A DNA stretch of 64,000 bases from JAJDTQ01 sp965204235 (GTDB taxonomy: Bacteria > Desulfobacterota > Binatia > UBA9968 > JAJDTQ01). The position numbers were made by a program, and so were the translations under genes. Below, in pieces: positions 34,857-45,975 of this stretch. The DNA lies in the NCBI GenBank assembly GCA_965204235.1, contig OZ241979.1, positions 496,001-560,000 of the forward strand, in the 5' to 3' direction. Numbering within the stretch: position 1 is the first letter of the stretch; the number at the start of each line of letters is the position of its first letter. Below the pieces are notes generated by a model, which saw nothing but the letters and a program-made list of their open reading frames with translations, had not been told where the DNA came from and did no database searches.

Positions 34857-36623
34857 TCAGGCGTCGATGTCCCGGCGCCAGACGATGGGGTCCACCAGCG
34901 CGGGCTTGCCGGCCTTGACCTGCTCGATGGCGCGGCGGAGCGCGGGCCCCACCTCCGCGGGGTCCTCGATGGGGCCTTCGGCGTACCAGCCCATGCCCCG
35001 GGCGATGTGCGCGAAGTCCGGCGGCGGCGCCTCCAGGTCCATGCCGATCCAGGCCCGGGACGGGTCGGTGCCGCGCTGGTGCGCCATGTGGATCTGGTGC
35101 GCCCAGTCGTTGTAGTAGGCCCGGTTGTTGTACATGACCACGAGCATGGGGATGTCGTACTTGACCGGCATCCACAACGCGCCCAGGTCGAACATCAGGT
35201 CGCCGTCCGGCTGGAGGTCCACCACCAGCCTCCCCTGCCCCTTGTGGGCCAAGGCCACGCCGATGGACATGCCGATCTGGGTGCCGGTGCCGAGCTCCCG
35301 GCCCGGATGCCGGTAGGGTCGGTCGAAGTCCCAGATCTTCTGGACCCAGTCCTTCAGGGTCCCCGCGGTCAGCACCCAGTCCTCGTGCTCGATCTCCCGC
35401 CACACCTCCCAGGCCAGCCGGGACTCGGTCATGGGCAGGCGGTCCATCTCCGCCCGGACCTGCTCTTGCCACTTCCGCCACTGGCGCTCATGCTTCTCCG
35501 CCAGGCTCCGCTTGCGCGCCTCGACCCGTTCCCGCAGCGCGGGGTCGGCCTCGATGAGCGCGCCGCACGCCCGGGTGAGCTCGGGGATGGTGAGGGCGGT
35601 GTCCCCCAGGACGCGCAGGTCCCAGTTGTTGTGCTTGTTGTAGTCGGTGGCCCACTTGCTGATCTCGATGTCGGCGAAGCCCGCGTCCACCCACTTGCAG
35701 TCCGACGCGGTCACCACCGTGATCTCGCGGGTCCGGGTGTTGAGCCGGTGGGAGCCCCGGGTCCAGTCCACCACGTCCAGGGCCATCACCAGGTCCACGC
35801 CGGTGAAGGCGTCCGGGTGGAAGCTCATGCCGAGGGGGTGGCGGTTGGGGAAGCCCAGCCGTTTGCAGATGTCGAACACCGACGCCCCCACGGTCTCCGC
35901 CAGCTCCACCGTGGGACCGAAACCCGTGGGCATGCGCCCGGCGTACTCGGTGAGCAGCAACGGGTTGTCCGCCTCCACCAGCATCTCGGCCGCCCGGGCC
36001 ACGGCCGCGGGCTCCGGCGCCATGCGCGACGGCACCTTCACCGCGGACGCCGGCGGGACCGCCACCTCCTCGGTGAGCGGACTCTCCTGCAACGCCGAGT
36101 CGTAGCACATGTAGATGGGTCCCTGGGGCTCGCTCATCATGATGGAGTAGGCCCGGGCGAAGGAGTCCGGCACGCCGTGGATGCTGCCGGGCTGGTAGTC
36201 CCACTTGGTGAAGCTGCGCACCGCGTCGCCCTGGGCGAAGGCCGTGTGGATCCAGTCGATGAAGGGGCGCCGGTACTTCTCGTCCATGGGGCCGGTGGCG
36301 CCGATGACGAACACCGGACAGCGGTCGATGTAGGCGTAGTAGATGCCCATGGGCGCGTGCAGCAGCCCCACCACGTCGTGCACGATGGCGATCATGGGCT
36401 TGCCGGACGCCTTGGCGTAGCCGTGGGCGATCTGCACCGCGACCTTCTCGTGGTTGCACAGGAGCATCTCCGGATCGTTCTCGCCGTAGTTCACCAGGGA
36501 GTCGTGGAGGCCCCGGTAGCTGGCCCCCGGGTTGAGGGCCACGTAGGGGATGTCGTAGAGCCGGATGAGGTCCACGATGACGTCCGACTGCCAGCGCTGA
36601 TCCGATTTCCTGATGTCCGACAT
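34857..36623 (-). CDS. ThDP-dependent enzyme, paralogue 2
   Basis: 588 aa. Same architecture as its downstream neighbour: IRKSDQRWQSDVIVDLI start, LNPGASYRGLHDSLVNYGEND, LCNHEKVAVQIAHGYAKASGKP with the catalytic Glu, and DGDLMFDLGALWMPVKYDIPMLVVMYNN for ThDP-Mg. Located 74 bp downstream of gltD on the same strand. Tandem duplication suggests either a heteromeric enzyme or two activities on related 2-oxo acids. The start MSDIRKSD is aligned with paralogue 1; upstream reading is gltD. Confidence 0.83.
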   Translation of the reverse strand: MSDIRKSDQRWQSDVIVDLIRLYDIPYVALNPGASYRGLHDSLVNYGENDPEMLLCNHEKVAVQIAHGYAKASGKPMIAIVHDVVGLLHAPMGIYYAYIDRCPVFVIGATGPMDEKYRRPFIDWIHTAFAQGDAVRSFTKWDYQPGSIHGVPDSFARAYSIMMSEPQGPIYMCYDSALQESPLTEEVAVPPASAVKVPSRMAPEPAAVARAAEMLVEADNPLLLTEYAGRMPTGFGPTVELAETVGASVFDICKRLGFPNRHPLGMSFHPDAFTGVDLVMALDVVDWTRGSHRLNTRTREITVVTASDCKWVDAGFADIEISKWATDYNKHNNWDLRVLGDTALTIPELTRACGALIEADPALRERVEARKRSLAEKHERQWRKWQEQVRAEMDRLPMTESRLAWEVWREIEHEDWVLTAGTLKDWVQKIWDFDRPYRHPGRELGTGTQIGMSIGVALAHKGQGRLVVDLQPDGDLMFDLGALWMPVKYDIPMLVVMYNNRAYYNDWAHQIHMAHQRGTDPSRAWIGMDLEAPPPDFAHIARGMGWYAEGPIEDPAEVGPALRRAIEQVKAGKPALVDPIVWRRDIDA

Positions 36624-36697
36624 GGGATCCTTTCCTCGTTCGACGAAACGGAGACGCCGGGACCGGAGCTGCCGGGACCCGCGGACGCGCCGGGGCT

Positions 36698-38209
<1,512 letters not shown>

Positions 38210-38262
38210 ATGCCCGGAGTCGTCCCCTGTCCTTGGTCCCTCGACCGACGCGCCCCGCCCGT

Positions 38263-41200
38263 TCACGCCGGAGCGGACGCCGCGGTCCCCGCGGGGCGCT
38301 CGCGCCCGGCGTCGGCCGGTTCCGCCTCACGGGCCGCCATCTCCTGCAAGGCCCGGCGGTAGTCCACCGGCATGACCTTCACGAACGACCCTTGCAGGTC
38401 CGGCCAGCGGTCCAGCACGTACCGGCCGCGGTCGCTGCGGGTGTGGCGCACGTGGGCTTCGACCAAGCCCCGGACGTGCTCCACGTCCTCTTCGCTCTCC
38501 AACGGCTCCAGGTCCACCATCCCGCGGTTGCACAGTCCGGGAAAGACGCCGCGCTCGTCGAGCACGTAGGCCACGCCGCCGCTCATGCCCGCGGCGAAGT
38601 TGCGGCCCACCGGTCCGATCACCACCACGCAGCCGCGGGTCATGTACTCGCAGCCGTGGTCGCCGACGCCTTCCACCACGGCCTCGGCGCCGCTGTTGCG
38701 GACGGCGAAACGCTCGCCGGCGAGGCCGCGGAAGAAGGCCCGGCCCCCGGTGGCGCCGTAGAGGGCCACGTTGCCGATGATGACGTTCTCCGCGGGGTCG
38801 AACCCGGCGTCCTCCGGCGGGTACACCGCCATGAGCCCGCCGGACAGTCCCTTGCCTGTGTAGTCGTTGGACTCCCCTTCGAGCAGGAACGAAACGCCCG
38901 GGGCCAGGAACGCCCCGAAGCTCTGGCCCGCGGAGCCGTAGAGGCGCACCCGGATGGTGCCTTCGGGCAACCCCTCCTCGCCGTAGCGGCGCGACACTTC
39001 GGCGCTGAGCATGGCCCCGGCCGTCCGGTCGATGTTGTGGATCTCGTGGCGCACCGCCACGGGCCGGCGCTCCTCCAGGGCTTCCCTGGCCGCTTCGATG
39101 AGGCGCTGGTCGAGCTTCTTGTCCAACCCGTGGTCCTGGGCCTGGCGACGGTACCGGGCCACCCGGGCCGGCGCCTCCACGAGCGTGAGGAGCCGGGAGA
39201 AATCGAGTCCCTTTGCCTTCCAGTGGTCGATGGCCATGCGCGTGTCGAGGCAGTCCGTGCGCCCGACCATCTCGTTGACGGTGCGGAACCCCAGGCGGGC
39301 CATGATCTCCCGCATCTGCTCGGCCACGAACATCATGAAGTGGATGACGTGCTCCGGCTTGCCGGTGAACTTCTTCCTGAGCTCCGCGTCCTGCGTGGCC
39401 ACGCCCACGGAGCAGGTGTTGAGGTGGCACTTGCGGAGCATGATGCAACCGCTGACCACCAGTGCGGTGGTGGCGAACCCGAACTCCTCGGCGCCCAGCA
39501 GGCAGGCGATGGCCACGTCCCTGCCGGTCTTGAGCTGCCCGTCCGTCTGCACGACGATGCGGCCCCGCAGGTCGTTCTGCACCAGCACCTGCTGGGTCTC
39601 GGCGACGCCCAGCTCCCAAGGGATGCCCGCGTGCTTCATGGAGGACTCCGGCGAAGCGCCGGTGCCGCCGTCGTAGCCGCTGATGAGCACCACGTCGGCC
39701 TTGCCCTTGGAGACGCCCGCGGCCACGGTGCCCACCCCGACCTCGGCCACCAGCTTGACGTGGATGCGGGCCCGGTCGTTGGCGCACTTGAGGTCGTGGA
39801 TGAGCTGGGCCAGGTCCTCGATGGAGTAGATGTCGTGGTGCGGCGGCGGGGAGATGAGCCCCACCCCCGGAGTCGATTTGCGCACCCGCGCGATCTCCTC
39901 GAACACCTTGTGCCCGGGCAACTGGCCGCCCTCGCCGGGCTTGGCCCCCTGGGCCATCTTGATCTGCAGGTCGGTGGCGTTGACCAGGTAGTTGCTGGTG
40001 ACCCCGAACCGCCCGGACGCCACCTGCTTGATGGCGCTGTTGCGCCAGTCGCCGTTGGCGTCGGGATGGTAGCGCTCCGGGCTCTCCCCTCCCTCCCCCG
40101 AGTTGCTCCGGCCGCCGATGCGGTTCATGGCGATGGCCAGGGTCTCGTGGGCCTCCTTGCTGATGGAGCCGTAGGACATGGCCCCGGTGGAGAACCGCTT
40201 GACGATCTCCGACGCCGGCTCCACCTGGCCCAGGGGCAGCGGCGGCTGCATGGGCCGGAACTCGAACAGGCCCCGAAGCGTCCCGAGCTGCCGGGTCTGG
40301 TCGTCGATCTGCTCCGCGTACTCCCGGAACAGGTCGTAGTCGCCGGTGCGGGTGGAGTCCTGGAGCAGCGCCACGGTCTGGGGGTTGAACAGGTGGTGCT
40401 CGCCATCCTTGCGCCACTGGTAATAGCCGCCCACGTCCAGGCCGGGGGGCGCGGCCGCGGGCCGCTCCGGATAGCCCTGCCGGTGGTGCTGGCGGTACTC
40501 CCGCTCCACCTCGTCCAGGCCGATGCCCTCGATGCGGGAAGCCGTCCAGGTGAAGTACCTGTCGATGACCGACTGCTTCAGGCCGATGGCCTCGAAGATC
40601 TGCGCCCCGTGGTAGGACTTGATGGTGGAGATGCCCATCTTGGACATGGTCTTCAGCACGCCCTTGCACAGGGCCTTGACCAGGTTCTTCCGCGCCTGCT
40701 CCCCGGAGAGTTCCGGACCGCCCAGCCCGTCCTCCCGGCACATCCATTCGACCGTCTCCAGGGTCAGGTAGGGGTTCACCGCGTTGGCGCCGTAACCGAT
40801 GAGGAGGCAGCAGTGCATGACCTCCCTCGGCTCCCCCGACTCCACCACCAGGGCGGCGCTGGTCCGCAGTCCCTCCCGGATGAGGTAGTGGTGGACGGCC
40901 GCGGTGGCCAGGAGGCTGGGGATCTGGACCCGGTCCGGGCCGACGCCCCGATCCGACAGGACCAGCACCGTGGCGCCCCTTTCCTCGATGGCCCGGCCGG
41001 CCTCCGCGCACAGGGCGTCCACCGCCTCCGCCAGCGCGCCGGTGGGAGCGCTGCGCGGGAACACCGCCGCAAGGGTCTCGGCCTTCAGCCCGGGACGGTC
41101 GAGGGCCTCGATGCGGGCCAGTTCGCGGTTGGACAATATCGGCCGCTCCAACCGGAGATGGCGGCAGTGCTCCGACGTCTCCGCGAAGAGGTCCTTCTCC

Positions 41201-42840
41201 GAGCCGAGGGATGTCTGCAAGGCGGTCACCAGCTCCTCGCGGATGGCGTCCAGGGGAGGGTTGGTCACCTGCGCGAAGAGCTGCTTGAAGTAGTGGAAGA
41301 GCAACTGCGGCCGGTCGGACAGGACCGCGAGCGGGGCGTCGTTGCCCATGGAGCCGATGGGCTCCTCTCCCCGGAGCGCCATGGGTTCCACGAGGATCTT
41401 CAGCTCTTCGCTGGTGAACCCGAAGGCCCGCTGGCGTTCCGACAGGGTCTCCGGGTCGAGCCCCGGCGGGTCCTCCGGCTCGGGCAGGTCGGCCAGCGTC
41501 ACCATCTCTTCCGACAGCCACCGGCCGTAGGGTCGGCGGGTGCTGACCTCGTGCTTGATCTCATGGTCGTCGATGATGCGGCCCGCCAGCGTGTCGATCA
41601 GCAGCAGGCGCCCGGGCTGCAACCGGCCCCGGGTCCGTATGCGCTCGGGCGCTATGTCGAGCACCCCGGCCTCCGAGGCTCCCACGATGAAGTCGTCCTC
41701 GGTGACGAGGTACCGGAAGGGCCGCAGGCCGTTGCGGTCCAGCGTCGTGCACACCCGGTCGCCGTCGCAGGCCGCGATGAGGGCGGGGCCGTCCCAAGGC
41801 TCCATGAGGCAGGCGTGGTAGGCATAGAACGCCTTCTTCTCCTCGGACATGCCCTCGTGGTTCTCCCAGGCCTCGGGGATCATCATCATCAGGGCGTGGG
41901 GCAACGAGCGGCCGGTGGCCACCAGCAGCTCCAGGGCGTTGTCGAACCCCGCGGTGTCGCTGGCCCCCTCGCGGATGATGGGGCGCAGCTTGGCCATGTC
42001 GTCCCCGAACAGGGGCGACGAGAACAAGGCTTCGCGGGCGCGCATCCAGTTCTGGTTCCCCCGGATCGTGTTGATCTCGCCGTTGTGGCACAACATGCGG
42101 TAGGGGTGGGCGAGCCGCCAGGAGCCGAGGGTGTTGGTGCTGTAGCGGGAGTGGACCAGGGCCAGGGCCGAGACCATGGACTCGTCGGAGAGGTCCCGGT
42201 AGAAGGAGTCCAGTTGGTCCGCCCGCAACAGGCCCTTGTAAACGATGGTCTTGCTGGACAGGCTGGAGACGTAGAAGTCGTCCCGGCACTCGGGGGGGAG
42301 TCCCGCGTCCACCGCGTTCTCGATGACCTTGCGGATGACGTACAGCTTGCGCTCGAACCGGTCCTGTGCGTCCGCGGCCCGGCCCCGGCCAACGAAGAAC
42401 TGCCGGATCAGCGGCGCCACCTGGCCGGCCACCTCCCCCGCCTGGGTGAAGTCCACCGGCACGTCCCGCCACCCCAGGAACTCCTGGCCTTCGTCCCGGA
42501 CGCTCTCCTCCACCACCCGTTCGCACCACCGGTGCTGCTCCGTCCCCTCGGGCAGGAAGACCATGCCGACGCCGTAGCCGCCCGCATCCGGCAGGGAGAT
42601 GCCCGTCAGACCGCAATGGCGGCGGAAGAACGCATGGGGGATCTGGAACAGGATGCCGGCGCCGTCCCCCGTGTGGGGGTCGCACCCGCAGGCGCCGCGA
42701 TGCTCGAGGTTGATGAGGACGCCGACGGCGTTGCGGATGATGTCATGGGACTTCCGGCCGTCGAGGTTGGCCACCACGCCCACGCCGCATGCGTCGTGTT
42801 CGTACGCCGGATCGTAGAGTCCCTGGTATCGTTGTTTCAT
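38263..42840 (-). CDS. gltB: glutamate synthase large subunit
   Basis: 1525 aa. The amidotransferase nucleophile is Cys18 in YEHDACGVGVVANLDG, exposed after loss of a 17-residue propeptide. The FMN/central domain carries KAGANDRARIHVKLVAEVGVGTVAAG-type sequence (CANDRARIHVKLVAEVG), the 3Fe-4S ligands lie in KCHLNTCSVGVATQD (about residues 1134-1147), and the C-terminal domain has glycine-rich repeats (GGRAFFRGLAGERFAVRNSGA). Full-length for the family. Produces glutamate from glutamine and 2-oxoglutarate. Start at 42840 fits the propeptide length; an earlier ATG at 42942 overlaps the mobile element. Confidence 0.96.
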   Translation of the reverse strand: MKQRYQGLYDPAYEHDACGVGVVANLDGRKSHDIIRNAVGVLINLEHRGACGCDPHTGDGAGILFQIPHAFFRRHCGLTGISLPDAGGYGVGMVFLPEGTEQHRWCERVVEESVRDEGQEFLGWRDVPVDFTQAGEVAGQVAPLIRQFFVGRGRAADAQDRFERKLYVIRKVIENAVDAGLPPECRDDFYVSSLSSKTIVYKGLLRADQLDSFYRDLSDESMVSALALVHSRYSTNTLGSWRLAHPYRMLCHNGEINTIRGNQNWMRAREALFSSPLFGDDMAKLRPIIREGASDTAGFDNALELLVATGRSLPHALMMMIPEAWENHEGMSEEKKAFYAYHACLMEPWDGPALIAACDGDRVCTTLDRNGLRPFRYLVTEDDFIVGASEAGVLDIAPERIRTRGRLQPGRLLLIDTLAGRIIDDHEIKHEVSTRRPYGRWLSEEMVTLADLPEPEDPPGLDPETLSERQRAFGFTSEELKILVEPMALRGEEPIGSMGNDAPLAVLSDRPQLLFHYFKQLFAQVTNPPLDAIREELVTALQTSLGSEKDLFAETSEHCRHLRLERPILSNRELARIEALDRPGLKAETLAAVFPRSAPTGALAEAVDALCAEAGRAIEERGATVLVLSDRGVGPDRVQIPSLLATAAVHHYLIREGLRTSAALVVESGEPREVMHCCLLIGYGANAVNPYLTLETVEWMCREDGLGGPELSGEQARKNLVKALCKGVLKTMSKMGISTIKSYHGAQIFEAIGLKQSVIDRYFTWTASRIEGIGLDEVEREYRQHHRQGYPERPAAAPPGLDVGGYYQWRKDGEHHLFNPQTVALLQDSTRTGDYDLFREYAEQIDDQTRQLGTLRGLFEFRPMQPPLPLGQVEPASEIVKRFSTGAMSYGSISKEAHETLAIAMNRIGGRSNSGEGGESPERYHPDANGDWRNSAIKQVASGRFGVTSNYLVNATDLQIKMAQGAKPGEGGQLPGHKVFEEIARVRKSTPGVGLISPPPHHDIYSIEDLAQLIHDLKCANDRARIHVKLVAEVGVGTVAAGVSKGKADVVLISGYDGGTGASPESSMKHAGIPWELGVAETQQVLVQNDLRGRIVVQTDGQLKTGRDVAIACLLGAEEFGFATTALVVSGCIMLRKCHLNTCSVGVATQDAELRKKFTGKPEHVIHFMMFVAEQMREIMARLGFRTVNEMVGRTDCLDTRMAIDHWKAKGLDFSRLLTLVEAPARVARYRRQAQDHGLDKKLDQRLIEAAREALEERRPVAVRHEIHNIDRTAGAMLSAEVSRRYGEEGLPEGTIRVRLYGSAGQSFGAFLAPGVSFLLEGESNDYTGKGLSGGLMAVYPPEDAGFDPAENVIIGNVALYGATGGRAFFRGLAGERFAVRNSGAEAVVEGVGDHGCEYMTRGCVVVIGPVGRNFAAGMSGGVAYVLDERGVFPGLCNRGMVDLEPLESEEDVEHVRGLVEAHVRHTRSDRGRYVLDRWPDLQGSFVKVMPVDYRRALQEMAAREAEPADAGRERPAGTAASAPA

Positions 42841-42928
42841 GTCGAACAACCCTCTGCGCGAAGACCCGCGCCCGTCTTCCCGATACCCGAAACAAGCCGG
42901 AATACCATAGACCGACTTTCCGTAGCTA

Positions 42929-43420
42929 GTGTGCTGTTCCACAGATGAGCGGTATAATCATGGCTGAAGCTGCGAAAGGAGGTGCTTCGGGATTTCGTGT
43001 GGGTTATCACACTCCCTCCCATGCGAGGAAGTCCGATTTCCACCTTACTGCCCCCGGTTCGGTATTGCAGGGAACTCCGATCCCCTCACAGCGGAGAATT
43101 CCGATCCCCTCCCCCCTTGAGGGGTAGGGTTAGGGAGGGGGGGTCTCCGCGCCACCGGACCCATGGGCGCCAGCACCAACGCACAGACGGCTGAAACGGG
43201 TTGGCCGGTCCGTGTAGAGGACTCCTCCCCGCAACCCCGCCGTACCCCCCTCCCTGTCCCTCCCCCTCAAGGGGGAGGGTACGCTCACCTGTGACACCCT
43301 GCTTGCACGTACACCCGTGCACCCCGCCCACACGAAAGCCTGAAGAGCCCGGAAGGAGTCCAGCCATGCCCCCATTTCATCCACTGGAGGTCAGTTTCTC
43401 TTATTTCCGGGACAGCACAC
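42929..43420. mobile_element. 492-bp TA-flanked inverted-repeat element (MITE-like); content of the 42841-43654 gap
   Basis: Left end GTGTGCTGTTCC and right end GGGACAGCACAC are inverted repeats, each flanked outside by TA within GCTAG/CTAGC, as for IS630/Tc1-mariner-type insertions. No transposase is encoded. Inside are two G/C-rich blocks in inverted orientation (43104-43143 and 43243-43279, CCCCTCCC...CTTGAGGGG type) and a CACACGAAAGCC-type palindrome half also found near 49750. It sits 88 bp upstream of gltB and 234 bp upstream of the divergent dehydrogenase gene. Confidence 0.7.
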
Positions 43421-43654
43421 TAGCGCTTTCCCTGTCGAGGAAACGGGGCGCGGCCTGCCGCTCGACGACCGCGCGAATCTCCCGAACGCTCTGAGGCGGG
43501 CCCGGCTCGTTCCGGCGAGTCGTCCGCAAGTCTAGCAACGTATGGACGCTTCCGCTACGCCTGCCGCGCCCTTGGTCCGCGGGCGGCGTCGGCGGGCCGC
43601 GGGTCCGGGCGAACCCGGTTCCGAAACCGCCGCGGGTCCTGTATAGAAAGGGGC

Positions 43655-45940
43655 ATGGAGCACCCTCCGACGAAATACGTGGGCCGGTCGGTACGCAGCC
43701 TCGACGCGGACGAAAAGGTCACGGGAACCGCCATGTACACCGCGGACCTCGCGGTCCCGGGCATGAAGTTCGCCCGACTGGTGGCGAGTCCCCACGCCCA
43801 CGCGCGCATCGACGGGTTCGACCTCGACGACGCGCGCAAGGTCGAAGGCGTGCGCGCCATCGTGACCCACGACACCCTCGACCGGAGCCGGCTCGGTTGC
43901 CTTCGCGCCGTCAGGCCCTACGGCCAGGCGGTCAAGGACCGCCCGGTGCTGGCCCACGGGAAGGTGCGGTTCCAGGGCGAGCCGGTGGCCCTGGTGGTGG
44001 CCGACGACGAGACCGCGGCCGTGGAAGCGGCGGCCCGGACCCGGGTCCGCTACACCCCGTTGCCCCAGGTGGCGGAGATGAGGGCGGCCCTGGAGGGAGG
44101 CGTGCTGGTGCACGACCGGGACGCCGACTACGACCGGGAGGGCGCCGACGACTTCGACTACGACTACGCGCACAACAACTGCGGCGGCACCCACTTCGTC
44201 CAGGGCGACCCGGAGCGGGCGTTCCGGGAGAGCGCCCGCGTGGTCGAAGACCGCTTCTCCTTCCCGTCACTGTTCCACTACCCCATGGAGCCCCACTGCG
44301 CCATCGCGGTGGTGGACCGCGAGTCCGTCACGGTCCATACCTCGTCCCAAGCCCCCTTTCCGGTGCGGGACGAGCTCGCGCGCATGTTCGGACTCGACCC
44401 GGACCGGGTCATCGTGAAGGTCCCCTACGTGGGCGGGGGCTTCGGCTCCAAGGGCCACATCAGCGTGGAGCACCTGGCGGTGCTCGCCGCCGCGGCTTCG
44501 GGGGCGCCCGTGCAACTCCGCCTGTCCATGGAAGAGACCGCCTTCACCGCCCGGCGCCACCCTGCGGAGATCGAGATGCGCACCGGGCTCCGGGAGGACG
44601 GCACGCTGCTCTGCCGTGAGACCCGGATCTACCTGGACACGGGCGCGTACGCCGACTTCGGCATCCAGGTCACCCGCAAGGCGGCGTTCCGGTCCGTGGG
44701 GCCGTACCGGGTGGGCCACGCCCGGGCCGACTGCTACTCGGTGTACACCAACAAGGTCCCCGCGGGCGCGTTCCGGGGCATCGGCAGCGTGCAACTCGGG
44801 TGGGCCTGCGAGGCCCACACCGACCACATCTGCGCCGAACTCGGCTACGACCCGGTGGAGTTCCGCCTGAAGAACCTGCTGCGCTCCGGCGAGCGGTACG
44901 CCCTGGGCGGCCCCCCGCTGGACGGCGACCCCCGCGACACGCTGCGGGCCTGCCTGGACCGCTTCGAGGAGACTCGACGGAGCCGGGCCCCGGAGTCCCT
45001 GGGCCGGGAGGGGGAGCGGGTCGGCGTCGGCGCCGCGTGCAGCATCAAGGACCTGTCCACCACCCGGTACCAGGCCCGGGTGGTCTTCCAGCGCGACGCC
45101 GCCTTCACCGTGCATGCCAACGCCCCGGAGATCGGCGGCGGCGCCAAGACGGTGCTGGCCCAGACCGCCGCCGATACCCTCGGGGTCGATCTGGGCCGGA
45201 TCTCCATCGCCCCGTACGACACCGGCGCGACGCCCGGGGCCTCCGGCGTCTATGGCAGCCGCATCACCGTGCTCATGGGCAACGCGGTGAAGCGCGCGTC
45301 CGAGGAGTTGCGGGAACTCTTGCTGGAAAAGGCCGCGGCACTGTCCGACCGGGACCCCCGGAGCCTTTCCCTCGCCGACGACGCGTTCACCAGCGGCGGC
45401 GAGCCGGTGCTGACCCTGGAGGAGTTGGCCGAAGGCGCCGCGGGCGCGCTGGCGGGCCGGGGCATGGACACGGCGCTCACCCGGGAACGCATCGACATCC
45501 GCACCTGGGAGATCAACGCCGGCATCGCGGTGGTTGCGGTGGACCCTGAATCCGGCCGCGTGCGCTGCCTCGGCTACGTGTCCGCGGCCGACGTGGGACG
45601 GGCCATGCACCCGCTCCGATGCGAGGGGCAGGAGCAGGGTTCGGTGATGTTCGGCCTGGGCAACACGCTTACGGAAGAACAGGTGTTCGACGGCGCCCTG
45701 CTCTTGAACCCCAGCGCCATCGACTATGCGCTGCCCCGGTTCGAGGACCTGCCCGCGGTGTTCGACTCGGTGCTGATCGAGAACGGCGACGGCCCCGGCC
45801 CCTTCGGCAGCAAGGGCATGGCCGAGGGAGGCCTTGCGCCGGTGGCCCCGGCCGTGGCCGCGGCGCTGCGTCAGGCGGTGGGCGTAGTGGCCCGGGAGCT
45901 TCCCATGAGCCCCGAGCGGGTGCGCCGGCTGATGAAGTAG
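43655..45940 (+). CDS. xanthine dehydrogenase-family molybdopterin-binding large subunit
   Basis: 761 aa. Typical order: YVGRSVRSLDADEKVTGTAMYTAD start, VGGGFGSKG (molybdopterin contact), AFRGIGSVQLGWACE, and C-terminal PFGSKGMAEGG ending with the catalytic-Glu context KGMAEGGLAP. This is a CoxL/CutL/XdhB type hydroxylase subunit. No Fe-S or FAD subunit lies next to it, so partners must come from elsewhere (one set is at 51683-53027). Substrate unknown. Confidence 0.9.
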   Translation: MEHPPTKYVGRSVRSLDADEKVTGTAMYTADLAVPGMKFARLVASPHAHARIDGFDLDDARKVEGVRAIVTHDTLDRSRLGCLRAVRPYGQAVKDRPVLAHGKVRFQGEPVALVVADDETAAVEAAARTRVRYTPLPQVAEMRAALEGGVLVHDRDADYDREGADDFDYDYAHNNCGGTHFVQGDPERAFRESARVVEDRFSFPSLFHYPMEPHCAIAVVDRESVTVHTSSQAPFPVRDELARMFGLDPDRVIVKVPYVGGGFGSKGHISVEHLAVLAAAASGAPVQLRLSMEETAFTARRHPAEIEMRTGLREDGTLLCRETRIYLDTGAYADFGIQVTRKAAFRSVGPYRVGHARADCYSVYTNKVPAGAFRGIGSVQLGWACEAHTDHICAELGYDPVEFRLKNLLRSGERYALGGPPLDGDPRDTLRACLDRFEETRRSRAPESLGREGERVGVGAACSIKDLSTTRYQARVVFQRDAAFTVHANAPEIGGGAKTVLAQTAADTLGVDLGRISIAPYDTGATPGASGVYGSRITVLMGNAVKRASEELRELLLEKAAALSDRDPRSLSLADDAFTSGGEPVLTLEELAEGAAGALAGRGMDTALTRERIDIRTWEINAGIAVVAVDPESGRVRCLGYVSAADVGRAMHPLRCEGQEQGSVMFGLGNTLTEEQVFDGALLLNPSAIDYALPRFEDLPAVFDSVLIENGDGPGPFGSKGMAEGGLAPVAPAVAAALRQAVGVVARELPMSPERVRRLMK

Positions 45941-45975
45941 CGCCGGCAAGCGCCCGCGGCCCGACCGACGCGCAG

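Noticed and set aside
38233..42948. A 1571-codon plus-strand frame opposite gltB
   Set aside because: Mirror of GltB codon bias; no domain recognised, while the minus strand has all glutamate synthase motifs.
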